Assembly: GCF_001999245.1 (NCBI RefSeq)
Contig: NZ_CP019630.1
Location: forward strand, 620,001 to 684,000
Length of the DNA stretch: 64,000 nucleotides
Origin: Roseibium algicola
GTDB taxonomy: Bacteria > Pseudomonadota > Alphaproteobacteria > Rhizobiales > Stappiaceae
Direction of reading: 5' to 3'
The notes beneath the pieces are model-generated. The model did not search any database and was not told the origin of the DNA. It saw only the letters and a list, made by a program, of their open reading frames with translations. How positions within the stretch are numbered: the first letter of the stretch is position 1; each line of letters opens with the position of its first letter. The translations under genes were made by a program, and so were the position numbers. Below are positions 45,180 to 54,372 of this stretch, one piece after another.

Positions 45180-45542
45180 TCACTCGACTTTCAGGAAGAC
45201 ACAACGCTGCATAGCGGGCCGGTTTGCGGACTTGCGGGAACAATCTTCTTTCCGGAATGCGCCCTCAGGCCGGTATTTGTCCATGACCGCGTCCAGGCGA
45301 TCATTGGTGATGGCGGCGTTGGCCCTTTGCAGGCACGGCAGCAGCAGCGCCTTGTTCGCCCGTTGCTGGGCACCGCTGGGATATTTACCCGGCTCCGGAT
45401 GGACGGGTTTGAAACACTCGATGAAGACCGCCTCCTCGATACCGAGGTCTGCCGCGATCCTGTCGGTCGGGCGGTTCGGGTCGTTATCGGCAAGGGCGGG
45501 ACCAGCCAGGAACAGTGCGGCAAGGAAAAGGGTGGTGCGCAT
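45180..45542 (-). CDS. Small exported protein of unknown function
   Basis: A 120-residue exported protein. The signal peptide is MRTTLFLAALFLAGPALA, followed by a polar mature domain with FIECFKPVHPEPG, QQRANKALLLPCLQRAN and four cysteines (about residues 44, 71, 101 and 113). I do not recognise a family. ATG 45542 is chosen for its GGGAG ribosome site; the frame upstream reaches 45602. It meets the SDR gene tail to tail. Confidence 0.7.
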   Translation of the reverse strand: MRTTLFLAALFLAGPALADNDPNRPTDRIAADLGIEEAVFIECFKPVHPEPGKYPSGAQQRANKALLLPCLQRANAAITNDRLDAVMDKYRPEGAFRKEDCSRKSANRPAMQRCVFLKVE

Positions 45543-45712
45543 CTGACTATCTCCCTGAAACTCAACCGGCTTCCGGTTTTCTGAGACGGATTTCCGGATC
45601 ATGCAACCACTCTACCGGCTTCAATTTTTCAGGATGTGATAGTCGTCACAAATTTTCCGAAAGCGCCTTTTTTCTCAATCACGGTCATCGATCGCGCAGA
45701 CAAAACATCCGA

Positions 45713-46138
45713 TTAGCTGTCAGGCAGAAAATGAGCGGCGATCTGACGCTGATGGGCTCGGGTCCGATGTTCGAACAGATAAATTCCCTGCCAGGTTCCA
45801 AGCGCCATGCGCCCTGCCGAGACGGGAATGGAAAGCGAAACCGGCATCATCGCCGCCTTGATGTGGGCAGGCATATCGTCCGGTCCCTCCAGGGTATGCA
45901 CCAGATAATTCATGGAAGGATGATCTGCGGGCGGAACCAGACGTTCGAAAAACGCTTTCAGATCGCGCTGCACATCCGGATCCGCATTTTCCTGAATCAG
46001 CAGCGAACACGAAGTGTGGCGGACGAACAGCGTGAGCAAGCCATCTTTCGCACCTGTTTCTGCAAGCCATTCAGCCACCGACGAGGTGAATTCGTAAAGG
46101 CCCTGCCCGCGGGTGCCAATTGCGAATCTGGTTTGCAT
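45713..46138 (-). CDS. YjbQ-family (UPF0047) protein
   Basis: A 141-residue protein of the YjbQ/UPF0047 family. Its signatures are LFVRHTSCSLLIQENADP and GTWQGIYLFEHR, which form the conserved active-site-like pocket. E. coli YjbQ can act as a thiamine-phosphate synthase in vitro, but the biological role is unsettled. ATG 46138 is chosen. It faces away from the glycosyltransferase gene. Confidence 0.88.
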   Translation of the reverse strand: MQTRFAIGTRGQGLYEFTSSVAEWLAETGAKDGLLTLFVRHTSCSLLIQENADPDVQRDLKAFFERLVPPADHPSMNYLVHTLEGPDDMPAHIKAAMMPVSLSIPVSAGRMALGTWQGIYLFEHRTRAHQRQIAAHFLPDS

Positions 46139-46271
46139 CGTTTCCTCCGAGAACCATTTGCCGCTTCGCACTGGCTTAGGCGATCCACGCTACGGTTGCA
46201 ATTGCAGCTGCGGGCCGCCATCTGAGGGAAGCCTGCCGAAGCCCCGCCAGTTTTTCCGAACCGAGGCCCTG

Positions 46272-47570
46272 ATGCCAACTCCCCGAAAGAAGATCCTCAT
46301 TGCCTCTCTGGGCACGCGCGGAGACGTTCAGCCCTATGTTGCCCTGGCACACGACCTGGCAAAGATGGGCGCCGACGTCGTGGTGACGACGGGAGAAGGT
46401 TTCGATGACATGATCACCGCTGCCGGTGCCCGGTCACGGCCGGTTCCACTCGATTATCAAGCTCTTCTGCAAAATGAGGACATTCAGGCTGCGCTGTTCA
46501 CGTTGAAGGGCAAAATCCGTGCAGCCCGCAAGAATATCGATCTGCAGAAGGAAGCCGCCCGGCGCCTCTGGCAGATCGCCATGCAGGAAAAACCGGACCT
46601 TATCCTGTTCAATCTCAAGGCAACTGTTCTGACGCTTGTAGCACGGCATCTCGACGTACCCGCCCTGCCGACAGCGCTTCAGCCGGTGAGCGCGACAACG
46701 GGTTCCTTTCCGCTACCGCTTTTCGGGTTGCCCGACCTCGGTCCTTTCCTGAATCGGCAAAGTTTTGCCATCGGTCGCTCTCTGATGCGGCTGGGTATCG
46801 CGCCGCTCGCAAAGGCCGTCCGCGCGGAAGCGGGGACGAAGGATGCGCCTGCCCATAAGGGCGATCTGATGGACGGCCATATGCCCGGCGGAGGATCGCC
46901 GCTGTCCCTTCAGGCTTTTTCCCGGGGTCTCGTGCCAACACCACCAGATTGGCCGGAGAACAACTGGGCCTGCGGCTATTGGCTGACCGAACCTGATCCG
47001 AACTATGTTCCGCCGGAAGATCTGGCTTCGTTTCTGGAAAAAGGCCCGGAGCCAATCTATCTGGGCTTTGGCTCCATGCCGAGCAGGAACCCGGCAAAGC
47101 TGACAGAAACCGTGCTTGCAGCCCTGGAACAAACCGGCCAACGTGCGATCCTGGCGACGGGCTGGGGAGGATTGTCCGGGCAAAGCCTGCCGCAGACACT
47201 TTCAGGCAGCGTCTTCCTGCTGGATAAAGCACCTCACAGCTGGCTTTTCCCGCATTGCGCGGCAATCGTCCACCACGGTGGTGCCGGCACCACCCACGAA
47301 GCCCTGCGCTGGGGCAAACCTTCGCTGGTCTGTCCCGTCTTTGGCGATCAGCCCTTCTGGGGCGCCCAGGTTCACAAGATCGGAGCCGGGCCTGCACCGA
47401 TCCGGCAAAAGTCGCTCACCCCGTCGAAACTCGCCCGGTCGCTAATGCAGCTCGAAGACCCTGTGTATCGTGTCGGCGCCAAACGGGTGGCAGACATCAT
47501 GGCAAGCGAACCGGGTGCGCGAGGTACGGCAGAACGGCTGCTATCGATGATCGAAGCTGACAGGATCTGA
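46272..47570 (+). CDS. UGT-type glycosyltransferase (GT1/GT28-like)
   Basis: A 432-residue GT-B enzyme. The N-terminal domain starts with KILIASLGTRGDVQPYVALA, the pattern of sterol/macrolide glucosyltransferases. The C-terminal nucleotide-sugar domain has LGFGSMPSRNP and the signature HHGGAGTTHEALRWGKPSLV, with GDQPFW near the end. It probably glycosylates a lipid or small hydrophobic molecule with UDP-glucose. ATG 46272 is chosen; the open frame to 46113 overlaps the YjbQ start and is not coding. Confidence 0.88.
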   Translation: MPTPRKKILIASLGTRGDVQPYVALAHDLAKMGADVVVTTGEGFDDMITAAGARSRPVPLDYQALLQNEDIQAALFTLKGKIRAARKNIDLQKEAARRLWQIAMQEKPDLILFNLKATVLTLVARHLDVPALPTALQPVSATTGSFPLPLFGLPDLGPFLNRQSFAIGRSLMRLGIAPLAKAVRAEAGTKDAPAHKGDLMDGHMPGGGSPLSLQAFSRGLVPTPPDWPENNWACGYWLTEPDPNYVPPEDLASFLEKGPEPIYLGFGSMPSRNPAKLTETVLAALEQTGQRAILATGWGGLSGQSLPQTLSGSVFLLDKAPHSWLFPHCAAIVHHGGAGTTHEALRWGKPSLVCPVFGDQPFWGAQVHKIGAGPAPIRQKSLTPSKLARSLMQLEDPVYRVGAKRVADIMASEPGARGTAERLLSMIEADRI

Positions 47571-47595
47571 TTAGACTATGCCGTCTAAAACCAAG

Positions 47596-48477
47596 CTACG
47601 TACCTAAAAAGGCGGCTTCGGCCCCGAAGGCTGTTGCCAGAAACCGCGTCATGCAGGCGACCCGTTCGACAGAGCGAAGGTCGGGATGGGTCAGTACCCA
47701 GAGCTCATTTGCTGGTACTTCATTGGCGAGGGCCAGTTTCTGCAAGCCGCCTTGTGCGACATCCACCGGAACGAGGCATATCCCCAACCCCTTGCGCGCC
47801 AATGCAGCCATGGTCATCAGATCATCGCTTCGGACCGCGATCCTGTCGCGATGCGTCCTGTCCATCTGTTGGAAGCCAGGCCGCTGGGATAGCAGTCCGC
47901 TTGCGCCAATCAGATCATGTGTTGTGAGATCGGCCGAGTTCGACGGCGCGCCCTTGCGCTCCAGATAGGTCTGGCTTGCGAAATAGGCCCAGGGTATATC
48001 CGCGACCTTGCGTCCGATCAGGTGTTCGGGTGGAGATGACGTGACCCGTAGGGCAATCTCCGCAGCCCTGCTGGACATGTTGATCTCCTCGTTGGAGGTC
48101 AGCAGCTCAACGGTGATGTCGGGAAACCGGGCTCTGAAGTCGCCTAGGTAGCCAGGAAGGAAATGGGCTGCGAAACTTGCAGGGGCCGTCAATCGAATTC
48201 GCCCCTTCAAAGCCAGATCCGCCCCGGATATCCGCCGATCGATGTCCTCCATGGCAACGACAACAGACTGCGCCAGGTCCAGAATTTCGGCACCAGCCTC
48301 GGTCGGTCTGTAACGGCCCTTCACCTTTTCGAACAATCTGGAGCCAAGCTGCTCTTCCAGAGAACGGATGTGCCTGAACGCCGTGGCATGGCTGATTGCG
48401 AGCTTTTCCGCAGCCTTGCCGAGACTGCTGGTCTCGGCGACCGCGTGAAACGTTCGAAGGTAGTTCCAATCCATCAT
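47596..48477 (-). CDS. LysR-family transcriptional regulator
   Basis: A 293-residue LysR protein: an N-terminal winged HTH (MDWNYLRTFHAVAETSSLGKAAEKLAISHATAFRHI) and a C-terminal effector domain (LKGRIRLTAPASFAAHFLPGYL; LARKGLGICLVPVDV). It resembles the VC/AaeR-type single regulators that diverge from their targets. ATG 48477 (or 48474). It diverges from a VOC gene, and a palindrome sits next to its start. Confidence 0.92.
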   Translation of the reverse strand: MMDWNYLRTFHAVAETSSLGKAAEKLAISHATAFRHIRSLEEQLGSRLFEKVKGRYRPTEAGAEILDLAQSVVVAMEDIDRRISGADLALKGRIRLTAPASFAAHFLPGYLGDFRARFPDITVELLTSNEEINMSSRAAEIALRVTSSPPEHLIGRKVADIPWAYFASQTYLERKGAPSNSADLTTHDLIGASGLLSQRPGFQQMDRTHRDRIAVRSDDLMTMAALARKGLGICLVPVDVAQGGLQKLALANEVPANELWVLTHPDLRSVERVACMTRFLATAFGAEAAFLGT

Positions 48478-48481
48478 GTTC

Positions 48482-48495
48482 TTTCAAATTTGAAA
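48482..48495. promoter_or_regulatory. Palindrome at the LysR start, probable LysR box
   Basis: TTTCAAATTTGAAA is a perfect 14-bp palindrome starting 5 bp upstream of the lysR ATG. It matches the AT-rich dyad (T-N11-A type) bound by LysR proteins and so is a good autoregulatory site between the divergent genes. Confidence 0.55.
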
Positions 48496-48588
48496 ACTTC
48501 CACCTTAAATCTGCCTATTCCAAACATTTTTGCAAACACCTAAATCCATCACGCCGGCACCGCACACACCAATTTTCAGGAGAAACTC

Positions 48589-48960
48589 ATGATCGGATAT
48601 ACGTCTTTGGGAACCAACGACCTGAAGCGGTCAGCGGCGTTTTACGACGCATTGCTGGCTGAACTCGGCGCACAGCGGCTGATGGAGTTCGATGACTTCA
48701 TCGTCTGGGCGAACCAGCCGACCACGTCAGCCTTTTCCGTGCATATTCCTTATGACGGCAAACAGGCGACCGTCGGCAATGGTGTCATGGTCGCCTTGTC
48801 TGCCCAGAACCGGGCACAGGTCGATGCGGTCTACCGCAAAGCCATCGAGCTTGGCGCAGCGGACGAAGGCAAGCCCGGCCAGCGCGCCGACAACGGCTTT
48901 TATGCCGCCTATTTTCGGGACCTGGACGGCAACAAGCTGAACGTGCACCACATGGTCTGA
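48589..48960 (+). CDS. VOC-family protein divergent from LysR
   Basis: A 123-residue VOC protein. It starts MIGYTSLGTNDLKRSAAFYDALL and ends YAAYFRDLDGNKLNVHH; the C-terminal glutamate ligand of glyoxalase is replaced by Lys/Asn here. It lacks obvious full metal ligation and probably acts on or binds a small xenobiotic. It is probably controlled by the divergent LysR and ends in a strong terminator. Confidence 0.88.
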   Translation: MIGYTSLGTNDLKRSAAFYDALLAELGAQRLMEFDDFIVWANQPTTSAFSVHIPYDGKQATVGNGVMVALSAQNRAQVDAVYRKAIELGAADEGKPGQRADNGFYAAYFRDLDGNKLNVHHMV

Positions 48961-48980
48961 GTTCAAACCGGTTCCATGCA

Positions 48981-49016
48981 AGAGCGATCAACAGTGTTGA
49001 TCGCTCTTTCCTTTTT
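48981..49016 (+). terminator. Rho-independent terminator after the VOC gene
   Basis: AGAGCGATCAAC (48981-48992) and GTTGATCGCTCT (48996-49007) form a 12-bp perfect stem with a 3-nt loop, followed by TTCCTTTTT. It is 20 bases after the VOC stop. Confidence 0.85.
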
Positions 49017-49067
49017 GGCCGCAGCCTGACACAACTAGACAGCCTGCCGAATAGGAGTCACCCGTCC

Positions 49068-50699
49068 GTGTTTCCCGCCCGCTATACCGTTTTCATTCTT
49101 TGTATCGTACTTGCCCTGGTTGCACTTGTCCTGACGTTTGCCCTCAGCGGCTACTTCGTCTGGCCATTTCTGGTTTTTGCTGTCCTCTCGGCGATCGGTT
49201 ATCTCGATGTCCGCCAGACCCGACATGCGATCCTGCGCAACTATCCTGTTTCCGGTCATTTCCGTTTCCTGTTCGAAGCGATCCGGCCGGAACTGCGCCA
49301 GTATTTCTTTGAAAGCAACCAGGACGGCAGACCCTTTTCGCGGGAGCGGCGCTCCATGGTTTATGACCGGGCGAAGGATATCGAGGATGTTCTGCCGTTC
49401 GGTACAGAACTTGACGTCTACGACACTTCCTATGGCTGGGTGAACCATTCGATCTGTCCCAAACCGCACAACCATGAAGACATGCGCGTGACGATTGGCG
49501 GACCGGACTGCAAACAGCCTTATTCGGCTTCCCTCTACAACATTTCGGCCATGAGCTTTGGCTCACTCTCCGGCAATGCCATTCTGGCTTTGAACAAGGG
49601 CGCCAAGGCAGGCGGTTTCTATCACGACACCGGGGAAGGCAGCGTTTCGCGCTATCACCGGCAAGGTGGTGGCGATCTGGTCTGGGAACTTGGCAGCGGC
49701 TATTTCGGCTGCCGCGCGGACGATGGCACTTTCGATGCCGAAAAGTTCGCCAAGCAGGCTGTCGAACCGCAGATCAAGATGATCGAAATCAAGATGAGCC
49801 AGGGGGCCAAACCTGGTCATGGCGGTGTGCTGCCCGGACCGAAAGTGACGGAAGAAATCGCCGAAGCTCGCGGCGTTCCGATCGGCACCGACTGCATATC
49901 ACCTGCCTCTCATTCCGCTTTCTCAACCCCGGTTGAACTGCTGCATTTCATCGCTCAACTGCGGGAGCTCTCAGGTGGCAAGCCGGTCGGCTTCAAGCTG
50001 TGCATCGGTCATCGCTGGGAATTCATGGCCATCGTCAAGGCCATGCTGAAAACCGGCATCAAGCCGGATTTCATCGTGGTCGACGGCGCCGAAGGCGGGA
50101 CAGGCGCCGCACCGGTGGAATTTGCCAACAGACTGGGAACACCTCTGCGGCAGGGTCTGACCTTCGTTCACAACTGCCTGGTTGGCACGGGTCTTCGCGA
50201 AGATATCCGGATCGGTGCCGCCGGCAAGCTGATCAGCGCATTCGACATTGCAGGGGCGTTGGCTTTGGGCGCTGACTGGGTCAACTCTGCGCGCGGCTTC
50301 ATGTTCGCGGTCGGCTGCATCCAGTCCCAGAGCTGCCACACCAACCGTTGCCCCACCGGCGTCGCCACGCAGGATCCCAAGCGCCAGCAGGCCCTGGTTG
50401 TTCCCGACAAGGCGCAGCGCGTCGCGAATTTTCATCGCAACACGCTGAAGTCCCTTCGGGATTTTTCTGCCGCTGCCGGGCTCAGCCATCCACGCGAATT
50501 CAAGCCGGAACATTTCTATCTGCACGAAGGTCTTCGCGAAATCATGCCGGCCAGCGTCGCGCTGTCCTGGTTGAAGAAGGGGGCCCTCCTGGAAAAGTCG
50601 CACAACATTCCGGGCTACTCGACCTATTGGGAAATGGCCGAAGCGGAAAGCTTTCATCCAGCCAAGTCGGTGGAAGCCGCAAAATCCGCCCACGCCTAG
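49068..50699 (+). CDS. FMN-binding glutamate-synthase-like protein
   Basis: A 543-residue membrane-anchored member of the glutamate synthase FMN-domain family. Two N-terminal helices (ARYTVFILCIVLALVALVLTF and GYFVWPFLVFAVL) precede a TIM barrel with SMSFGSLSGNA-type and AEGGTGAAP phosphate loops. The 3Fe-4S cluster motif is CIQSQSCHTNRC (Cys-x5-Cys-x4-Cys). There is no amidotransferase domain, so it is not full glutamate synthase; its electron donor is unknown. GTG 49068 is the only plausible start, with AGGAG about 11 bases upstream. Confidence 0.85.
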   Translation: MFPARYTVFILCIVLALVALVLTFALSGYFVWPFLVFAVLSAIGYLDVRQTRHAILRNYPVSGHFRFLFEAIRPELRQYFFESNQDGRPFSRERRSMVYDRAKDIEDVLPFGTELDVYDTSYGWVNHSICPKPHNHEDMRVTIGGPDCKQPYSASLYNISAMSFGSLSGNAILALNKGAKAGGFYHDTGEGSVSRYHRQGGGDLVWELGSGYFGCRADDGTFDAEKFAKQAVEPQIKMIEIKMSQGAKPGHGGVLPGPKVTEEIAEARGVPIGTDCISPASHSAFSTPVELLHFIAQLRELSGGKPVGFKLCIGHRWEFMAIVKAMLKTGIKPDFIVVDGAEGGTGAAPVEFANRLGTPLRQGLTFVHNCLVGTGLREDIRIGAAGKLISAFDIAGALALGADWVNSARGFMFAVGCIQSQSCHTNRCPTGVATQDPKRQQALVVPDKAQRVANFHRNTLKSLRDFSAAAGLSHPREFKPEHFYLHEGLREIMPASVALSWLKKGALLEKSHNIPGYSTYWEMAEAESFHPAKSVEAAKSAHA

Positions 50700-50717
50700 G
50701 AATAAAAGGTCAGCGGG

Positions 50718-50767
50718 AGCCTTGCGTCGACCTTCAAGGTGAAGGTTGCCAGGACGCAGGCTTTCTT
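50718..50767 (+). terminator. Structured terminator after the glutamate-synthase-like gene
   Basis: The arms AGCCTTGCGT and ACGCAGGCT (one bulge), with an inner ACCTTC/GAAGGT stem, are followed by TTCTT. It lies 19 bases after the stop and separates the convergent XRE gene. Confidence 0.55.
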
Positions 50768-50873
50768 GAAACGCACACCTGCTGCTGATCGTCCCAACCG
50801 GGCCGTGCCTGCGGCTCACATGATATCCATGGCAGCAAGGTGGCCATTTCTTGCAGCTAAACGTGAACAGACG

Positions 50874-51722
50874 TCAGTCGAGCTGGCGCGCCAGTTGAAC
50901 GGCAAAATCACCGGCCTCATGCGAGCGGATGACCGCGTGGCGAACGAGGTCGTCAAAGTGGCTGGAGAAGAGCTGGACGTGGCGCGTGTTGGAAAACGCC
51001 AGGTAGCGCTGCCCAAGGTAGAGTGCCGCCCATTTCTGCCCGAAGACCGTGAAAGGTGCGGAGAACCGGTCGGTCGCGCCGAAGAGGTGCAGACGTAGCG
51101 AGGGGTAAAGCTCGCTCAAGGTAAGCCCCATGACCTCCAGCTGTTCGCGACGCAGGTCAACCGGAAGCCCCTGCCATAGCCCCTCCCCGCGCGCAAAGCC
51201 TTCCAGCGCCTCTTTCGAGAGGGCGATTTCCATGTCGGATTCCGCCCGGCTGAGGAGTGCCCTCTGATCCCTTGTGCCGGTTATGGCCTGGTCGGCGGTG
51301 CGCAACGTTTCGCCGGAATATTCGAACGCCAGAACAGCTTCGGTCTTGAGGACATCCGGCAGGTTGGCAGGCACATGCCGGATCTTCGCCCCAACCGCAT
51401 CGCGATACCATGCGAGCAGATGTTCATCGACTGGGTGCCGCTCGGTCTCGGCCACCTGAACTGCCTGATCCAGGATCTCGGCCGCGGCCCCGCGGTGGGT
51501 GGAAAGACCAAGCAACCAGTCGGAAGAAACGCTGAGCGCGGTCGCAATGGCAGCCAATGCCTGCCCGTTCGGCAGGCGGGGTGCATCTTCCGACAACAAC
51601 TGGGAAACAGTAGACCTGTCGAGCCCGGCACCGCGTGCCAGATCCGATCGGTTCATATCCCGGCTGCGCAAGGCATCCGACAGGCGTTCGCGAAAAAGTA
51701 CGGCGCGGTCTCTCTTGTCCAT
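50874..51722 (-). CDS. XRE-family regulator with large effector domain
   Basis: A 282-residue regulator. The N-terminal HTH (RLSDALRSRDMNRSDLARGAGLDRSTVSQLL, then AIATALSVSSDWLLGL) is typical of the XRE family. A C-terminal helical domain of about 210 residues is not one I recognise; it includes the EALEGFARGEGLWQGLP and SLRLHLFGATDRFSAPF segments. ATG 51722 (MDKRDRAVLF) is favoured, although it lacks a ribosome site; a promoter immediately before it suggests a leaderless transcript. It lies behind the ABC gene on the same strand. Confidence 0.75.
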   Translation of the reverse strand: MDKRDRAVLFRERLSDALRSRDMNRSDLARGAGLDRSTVSQLLSEDAPRLPNGQALAAIATALSVSSDWLLGLSTHRGAAAEILDQAVQVAETERHPVDEHLLAWYRDAVGAKIRHVPANLPDVLKTEAVLAFEYSGETLRTADQAITGTRDQRALLSRAESDMEIALSKEALEGFARGEGLWQGLPVDLRREQLEVMGLTLSELYPSLRLHLFGATDRFSAPFTVFGQKWAALYLGQRYLAFSNTRHVQLFSSHFDDLVRHAVIRSHEAGDFAVQLARQLD

Positions 51723-51758
51723 GAGAGGAGTATTGTCAGCCGGATTTCGGAAAATCAA
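51723..51758 (-). promoter_or_regulatory. Possible promoter for leaderless transcription of the XRE gene
   Basis: On the minus strand TTGATT (51753-51758) and AATACT (51729-51734) are spaced by 18 bp, and the -10 element ends six bases before the ATG. Transcription would begin at or near the start codon. No Shine-Dalgarno sequence is present. Confidence 0.35.
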
Positions 51759-51829
51759 CACAAGCTGACATTTTCCCGAAGCACCAGCCTGTGGGAAGCT
51801 CACGCAAGCAAGGAGCTTTTCACCAAACC

Positions 51830-53713
51830 CTATTCAGCAGCGCTGAGCGCCAGGAAACCACCTGATTGACGTTCCCAGAGCGCAGCGTAAAGACCACCGG
51901 AGGCAAGCAGCTCGCGGTGTGTACCTTCTTCCGCAATCCGGCCCTGATCCATCACCACGAGCCGATCCATTGCGGCAATGGTCGACAGACGATGGGCAAC
52001 GGCCAGCGTGGTGCGCCCTTCCATCATGCGGGTGAGGTTCTGCTGAATGGCTAGCTCGGCTTCACTATCGAGGGCAGAGGTTGCCTCGTCGAGGATCAGG
52101 ATCGGCGCATCTTTCAAAAGCACCCTGGCGATCGTGATACGTTGGCGCTGACCGCCGGATAGTTTGACACCGCGATCGCCCACATGGGCATCCAGCCCCG
52201 TCCGGCCCTTGCTGTCCTTCTGCTCCTCAATGAAATCGAGCGCTTCGGCAGCACGGGCAACCGCACGGATCTCGTCGTCGGTGGCTTCCGGCCTGCCATA
52301 GCGAATGTTGTCGCGGATCGACCGGTTCAAAAGGGAGATGTCCTGGGTGACAACGCCGATCCGGCTGCGCAGAGATGCCTGGGTGACATCGCGCACGTCC
52401 TGCCCGTCGATCGAAATCCGGCCTTCGGTCACGTCCCGCAAGCGCATCAGCAAAGACACAGCGGTCGATTTGCCGGCGCCGGACAGGCCAACCAGACCGA
52501 CACGCTCGCCCGGCTTGATTGTCAGGTTGAACTTGTCCAGGACCGGCTTGCGGTCGCTCTGATAGGCAAAGGACACGTTGTCGAAGCGGATTTCCCCGGC
52601 GCTGACATTCAGCTCGCCGGCATCCGGCGGGTCGATGATTGCCGGCCGGCTCGTCATGATCGGCATGGCATCGCGGATCGTACCGAGCGTGCTGGTGATC
52701 GACTGTCCGATCCCTATGAAGCTGGATGAAGCGTGGGACAGCGAGCGTGTGACGGTCAGCCCGGCGACAAAGTCGCCGATTGAGACCCACCCCTTCATCA
52801 TGCCCCAGAAGCCAATGACCACCACAGCCAGGATCAGCAGCACGTTCAGAAAATAGACGCCGCTGTCGGTCAGGATATAGGACCGGTTCTCGCTGTGCCT
52901 GGTGTCGATTGTTTCGCCGATGACCTTGCGAATGGCACCGGCTTCCGAATCTTCCGCCGCAAACAGTTTGACCATCGCGATGTTGGAATAGACGTCTGTC
53001 ATCGCGCCGGTGGCTTTGGAATTTGCCGCTGCCACCTTGGCAGAACGCTGCAGATAGGCCGGGATCGCCAACCAGGCGACGAGGATATTCGCGCAGATCC
53101 AGAACAATACCGGAATGGCCAGCGGCCAGGCCATGGCCAGAAGCAGCAGGAACGATCCGCCAAACTGAATGACCAGATACGGAACCGTCTCGATGGACAG
53201 CATCATCTGACGGTGAACCGACATGGTGACCTGGGCAATGCGGGAGGCAACCTGACCTGCGAAAGTGTCCTCGAAGAAAGCCAGGTCCTGTGCTTCCACG
53301 GCCTTGTGTGCCTGCCAGCGCATTGCCGCCGGCAGAAGAATGCGCACGGTCTGGAAGGCAAAGGTCTGGCGCAGGAGAAAGGCGAGCGGATCAATAATCA
53401 CGAAGAGGAGGAAGAAACCGGCCAGGATGGTGAGGTTGTCTTTCAGAAACGCCTGCGCCCCTGCCTCGGTCACACCGTCGACCACGAAAGCTATTGCCCA
53501 GATGCCCGCAAGACCCAGCCCGGAGGAGATCATCGCCAGGCAGGAAACGATTACCAGTTGCCAGCGGAACATCATCGCGAAATGCCAGACCAGCTTCAGC
53601 GGCCCTTCATCCGGAAGAGGCGTGACAGGCAGTTCCAGCGGTTTGATGTGGGTTTCGAACGGATGGAAATACCGGTCGATGAGCCGCGCAAGCAGCGGCC
53701 TGGCGATTGACAC
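51830..53713 (-). CDS. ABC exporter (fused membrane and ATPase domains)
   Basis: A 627-residue half-transporter of the MsbA type. The six-helix membrane domain spans about residues 50-330; the ATPase domain (about 360-600) has Walker [13 protein letters not shown], signature LSGGQRQR and Walker B ILILDEAT. It would work as a homodimer exporting a lipid, peptide or drug. GTG 53713 follows a GAGGAG ribosome site; a GTG at 53722 is less likely. It lies 32 bp behind the SufR-like regulator in the same operon. Substrate unknown, but the Fe-S regulator suggests iron or redox stress. Confidence 0.88.
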   Translation of the reverse strand: MSIARPLLARLIDRYFHPFETHIKPLELPVTPLPDEGPLKLVWHFAMMFRWQLVIVSCLAMISSGLGLAGIWAIAFVVDGVTEAGAQAFLKDNLTILAGFFLLFVIIDPLAFLLRQTFAFQTVRILLPAAMRWQAHKAVEAQDLAFFEDTFAGQVASRIAQVTMSVHRQMMLSIETVPYLVIQFGGSFLLLLAMAWPLAIPVLFWICANILVAWLAIPAYLQRSAKVAAANSKATGAMTDVYSNIAMVKLFAAEDSEAGAIRKVIGETIDTRHSENRSYILTDSGVYFLNVLLILAVVVIGFWGMMKGWVSIGDFVAGLTVTRSLSHASSSFIGIGQSITSTLGTIRDAMPIMTSRPAIIDPPDAGELNVSAGEIRFDNVSFAYQSDRKPVLDKFNLTIKPGERVGLVGLSGAGKSTAVSLLMRLRDVTEGRISIDGQDVRDVTQASLRSRIGVVTQDISLLNRSIRDNIRYGRPEATDDEIRAVARAAEALDFIEEQKDSKGRTGLDAHVGDRGVKLSGGQRQRITIARVLLKDAPILILDEATSALDSEAELAIQQNLTRMMEGRTTLAVAHRLSTIAAMDRLVVMDQGRIAEEGTHRELLASGGLYAALWERQSGGFLALSAAE

Positions 53714-53745
53714 GCAAAACACTCCTCGACTGGACCAGCGCCTGA

Positions 53746-54372
53746 TCAGGCCGCTGGCTCAATCCTGTAAACACAGCGACGACCGCCCGAGAGCTGATGT
53801 TCGGTACGTTCGACCGAGACACCTGGCCCAAGTACATCCTTGAAAAGATTGAGTTCCGACCGGCAGAACCCCTGACAGGCCGTTGCCGCGGCACAGATCG
53901 AACAGTGATTTTCGATCAGCAGGTAGCCTGCCCCTTCCGGAACAAGATCGGCCATGTAGCCTTCCCGGTTGCGCAGATCGGCAAGCACTTCCAGCTTGCC
54001 GCGCAGATCCGGCGCCTTGCCAACCGCTTCGGTATAGGATTTCCGGCTTTGCGCTTCACGGTGGGCAATCAGCTTGTCGACACCTTCTTCGCCGAAAATT
54101 TCGTTCAGGCCGGAAATCAACCCGAGCACCAGGTTGGAATGATTGTCGGGAAACTGCTTGTGCCCGTCCGGTGTCAGGTCCCAGACCCGCTTGGGCCGGC
54201 CAACCGACCCCTTCTGATCATCGAAGTCCACCAGTCCGTCCTGCAACAGGCCGTCCAGATGCTGGCGAACAGCCACTGACGTCACCTTCAACCCGCTGGC
54301 AAGATCTGCCGCAGTCTGTGGGCCGGAGGATTTCAGCGCGTTCAAAAGCCGGGTTCGAGTACGATCTGCCAT
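53746..54372 (-). CDS. SufR-like Fe-S cluster-binding transcriptional regulator
   Basis: A 208-residue regulator. The N-terminal DeoR/ArsR-type winged HTH (RLLNALKSSGPQTAADLASGLKVTSVAVRQHLD) leads to a helical domain ending in four cysteines, Cys157, Cys160, Cys166 and Cys170 (Cys-x2-Cys-x5-Cys-x3-Cys, in NHCSICAAATACQGFC). This matches the Fe-S ligand region of the SufR family, which senses cluster or oxidative status. ATG 54372. The ABC exporter follows in the same operon. An inverted repeat lies just upstream and is its probable site. Confidence 0.8.
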   Translation of the reverse strand: MADRTRTRLLNALKSSGPQTAADLASGLKVTSVAVRQHLDGLLQDGLVDFDDQKGSVGRPKRVWDLTPDGHKQFPDNHSNLVLGLISGLNEIFGEEGVDKLIAHREAQSRKSYTEAVGKAPDLRGKLEVLADLRNREGYMADLVPEGAGYLLIENHCSICAAATACQGFCRSELNLFKDVLGPGVSVERTEHQLSGGRRCVYRIEPAA

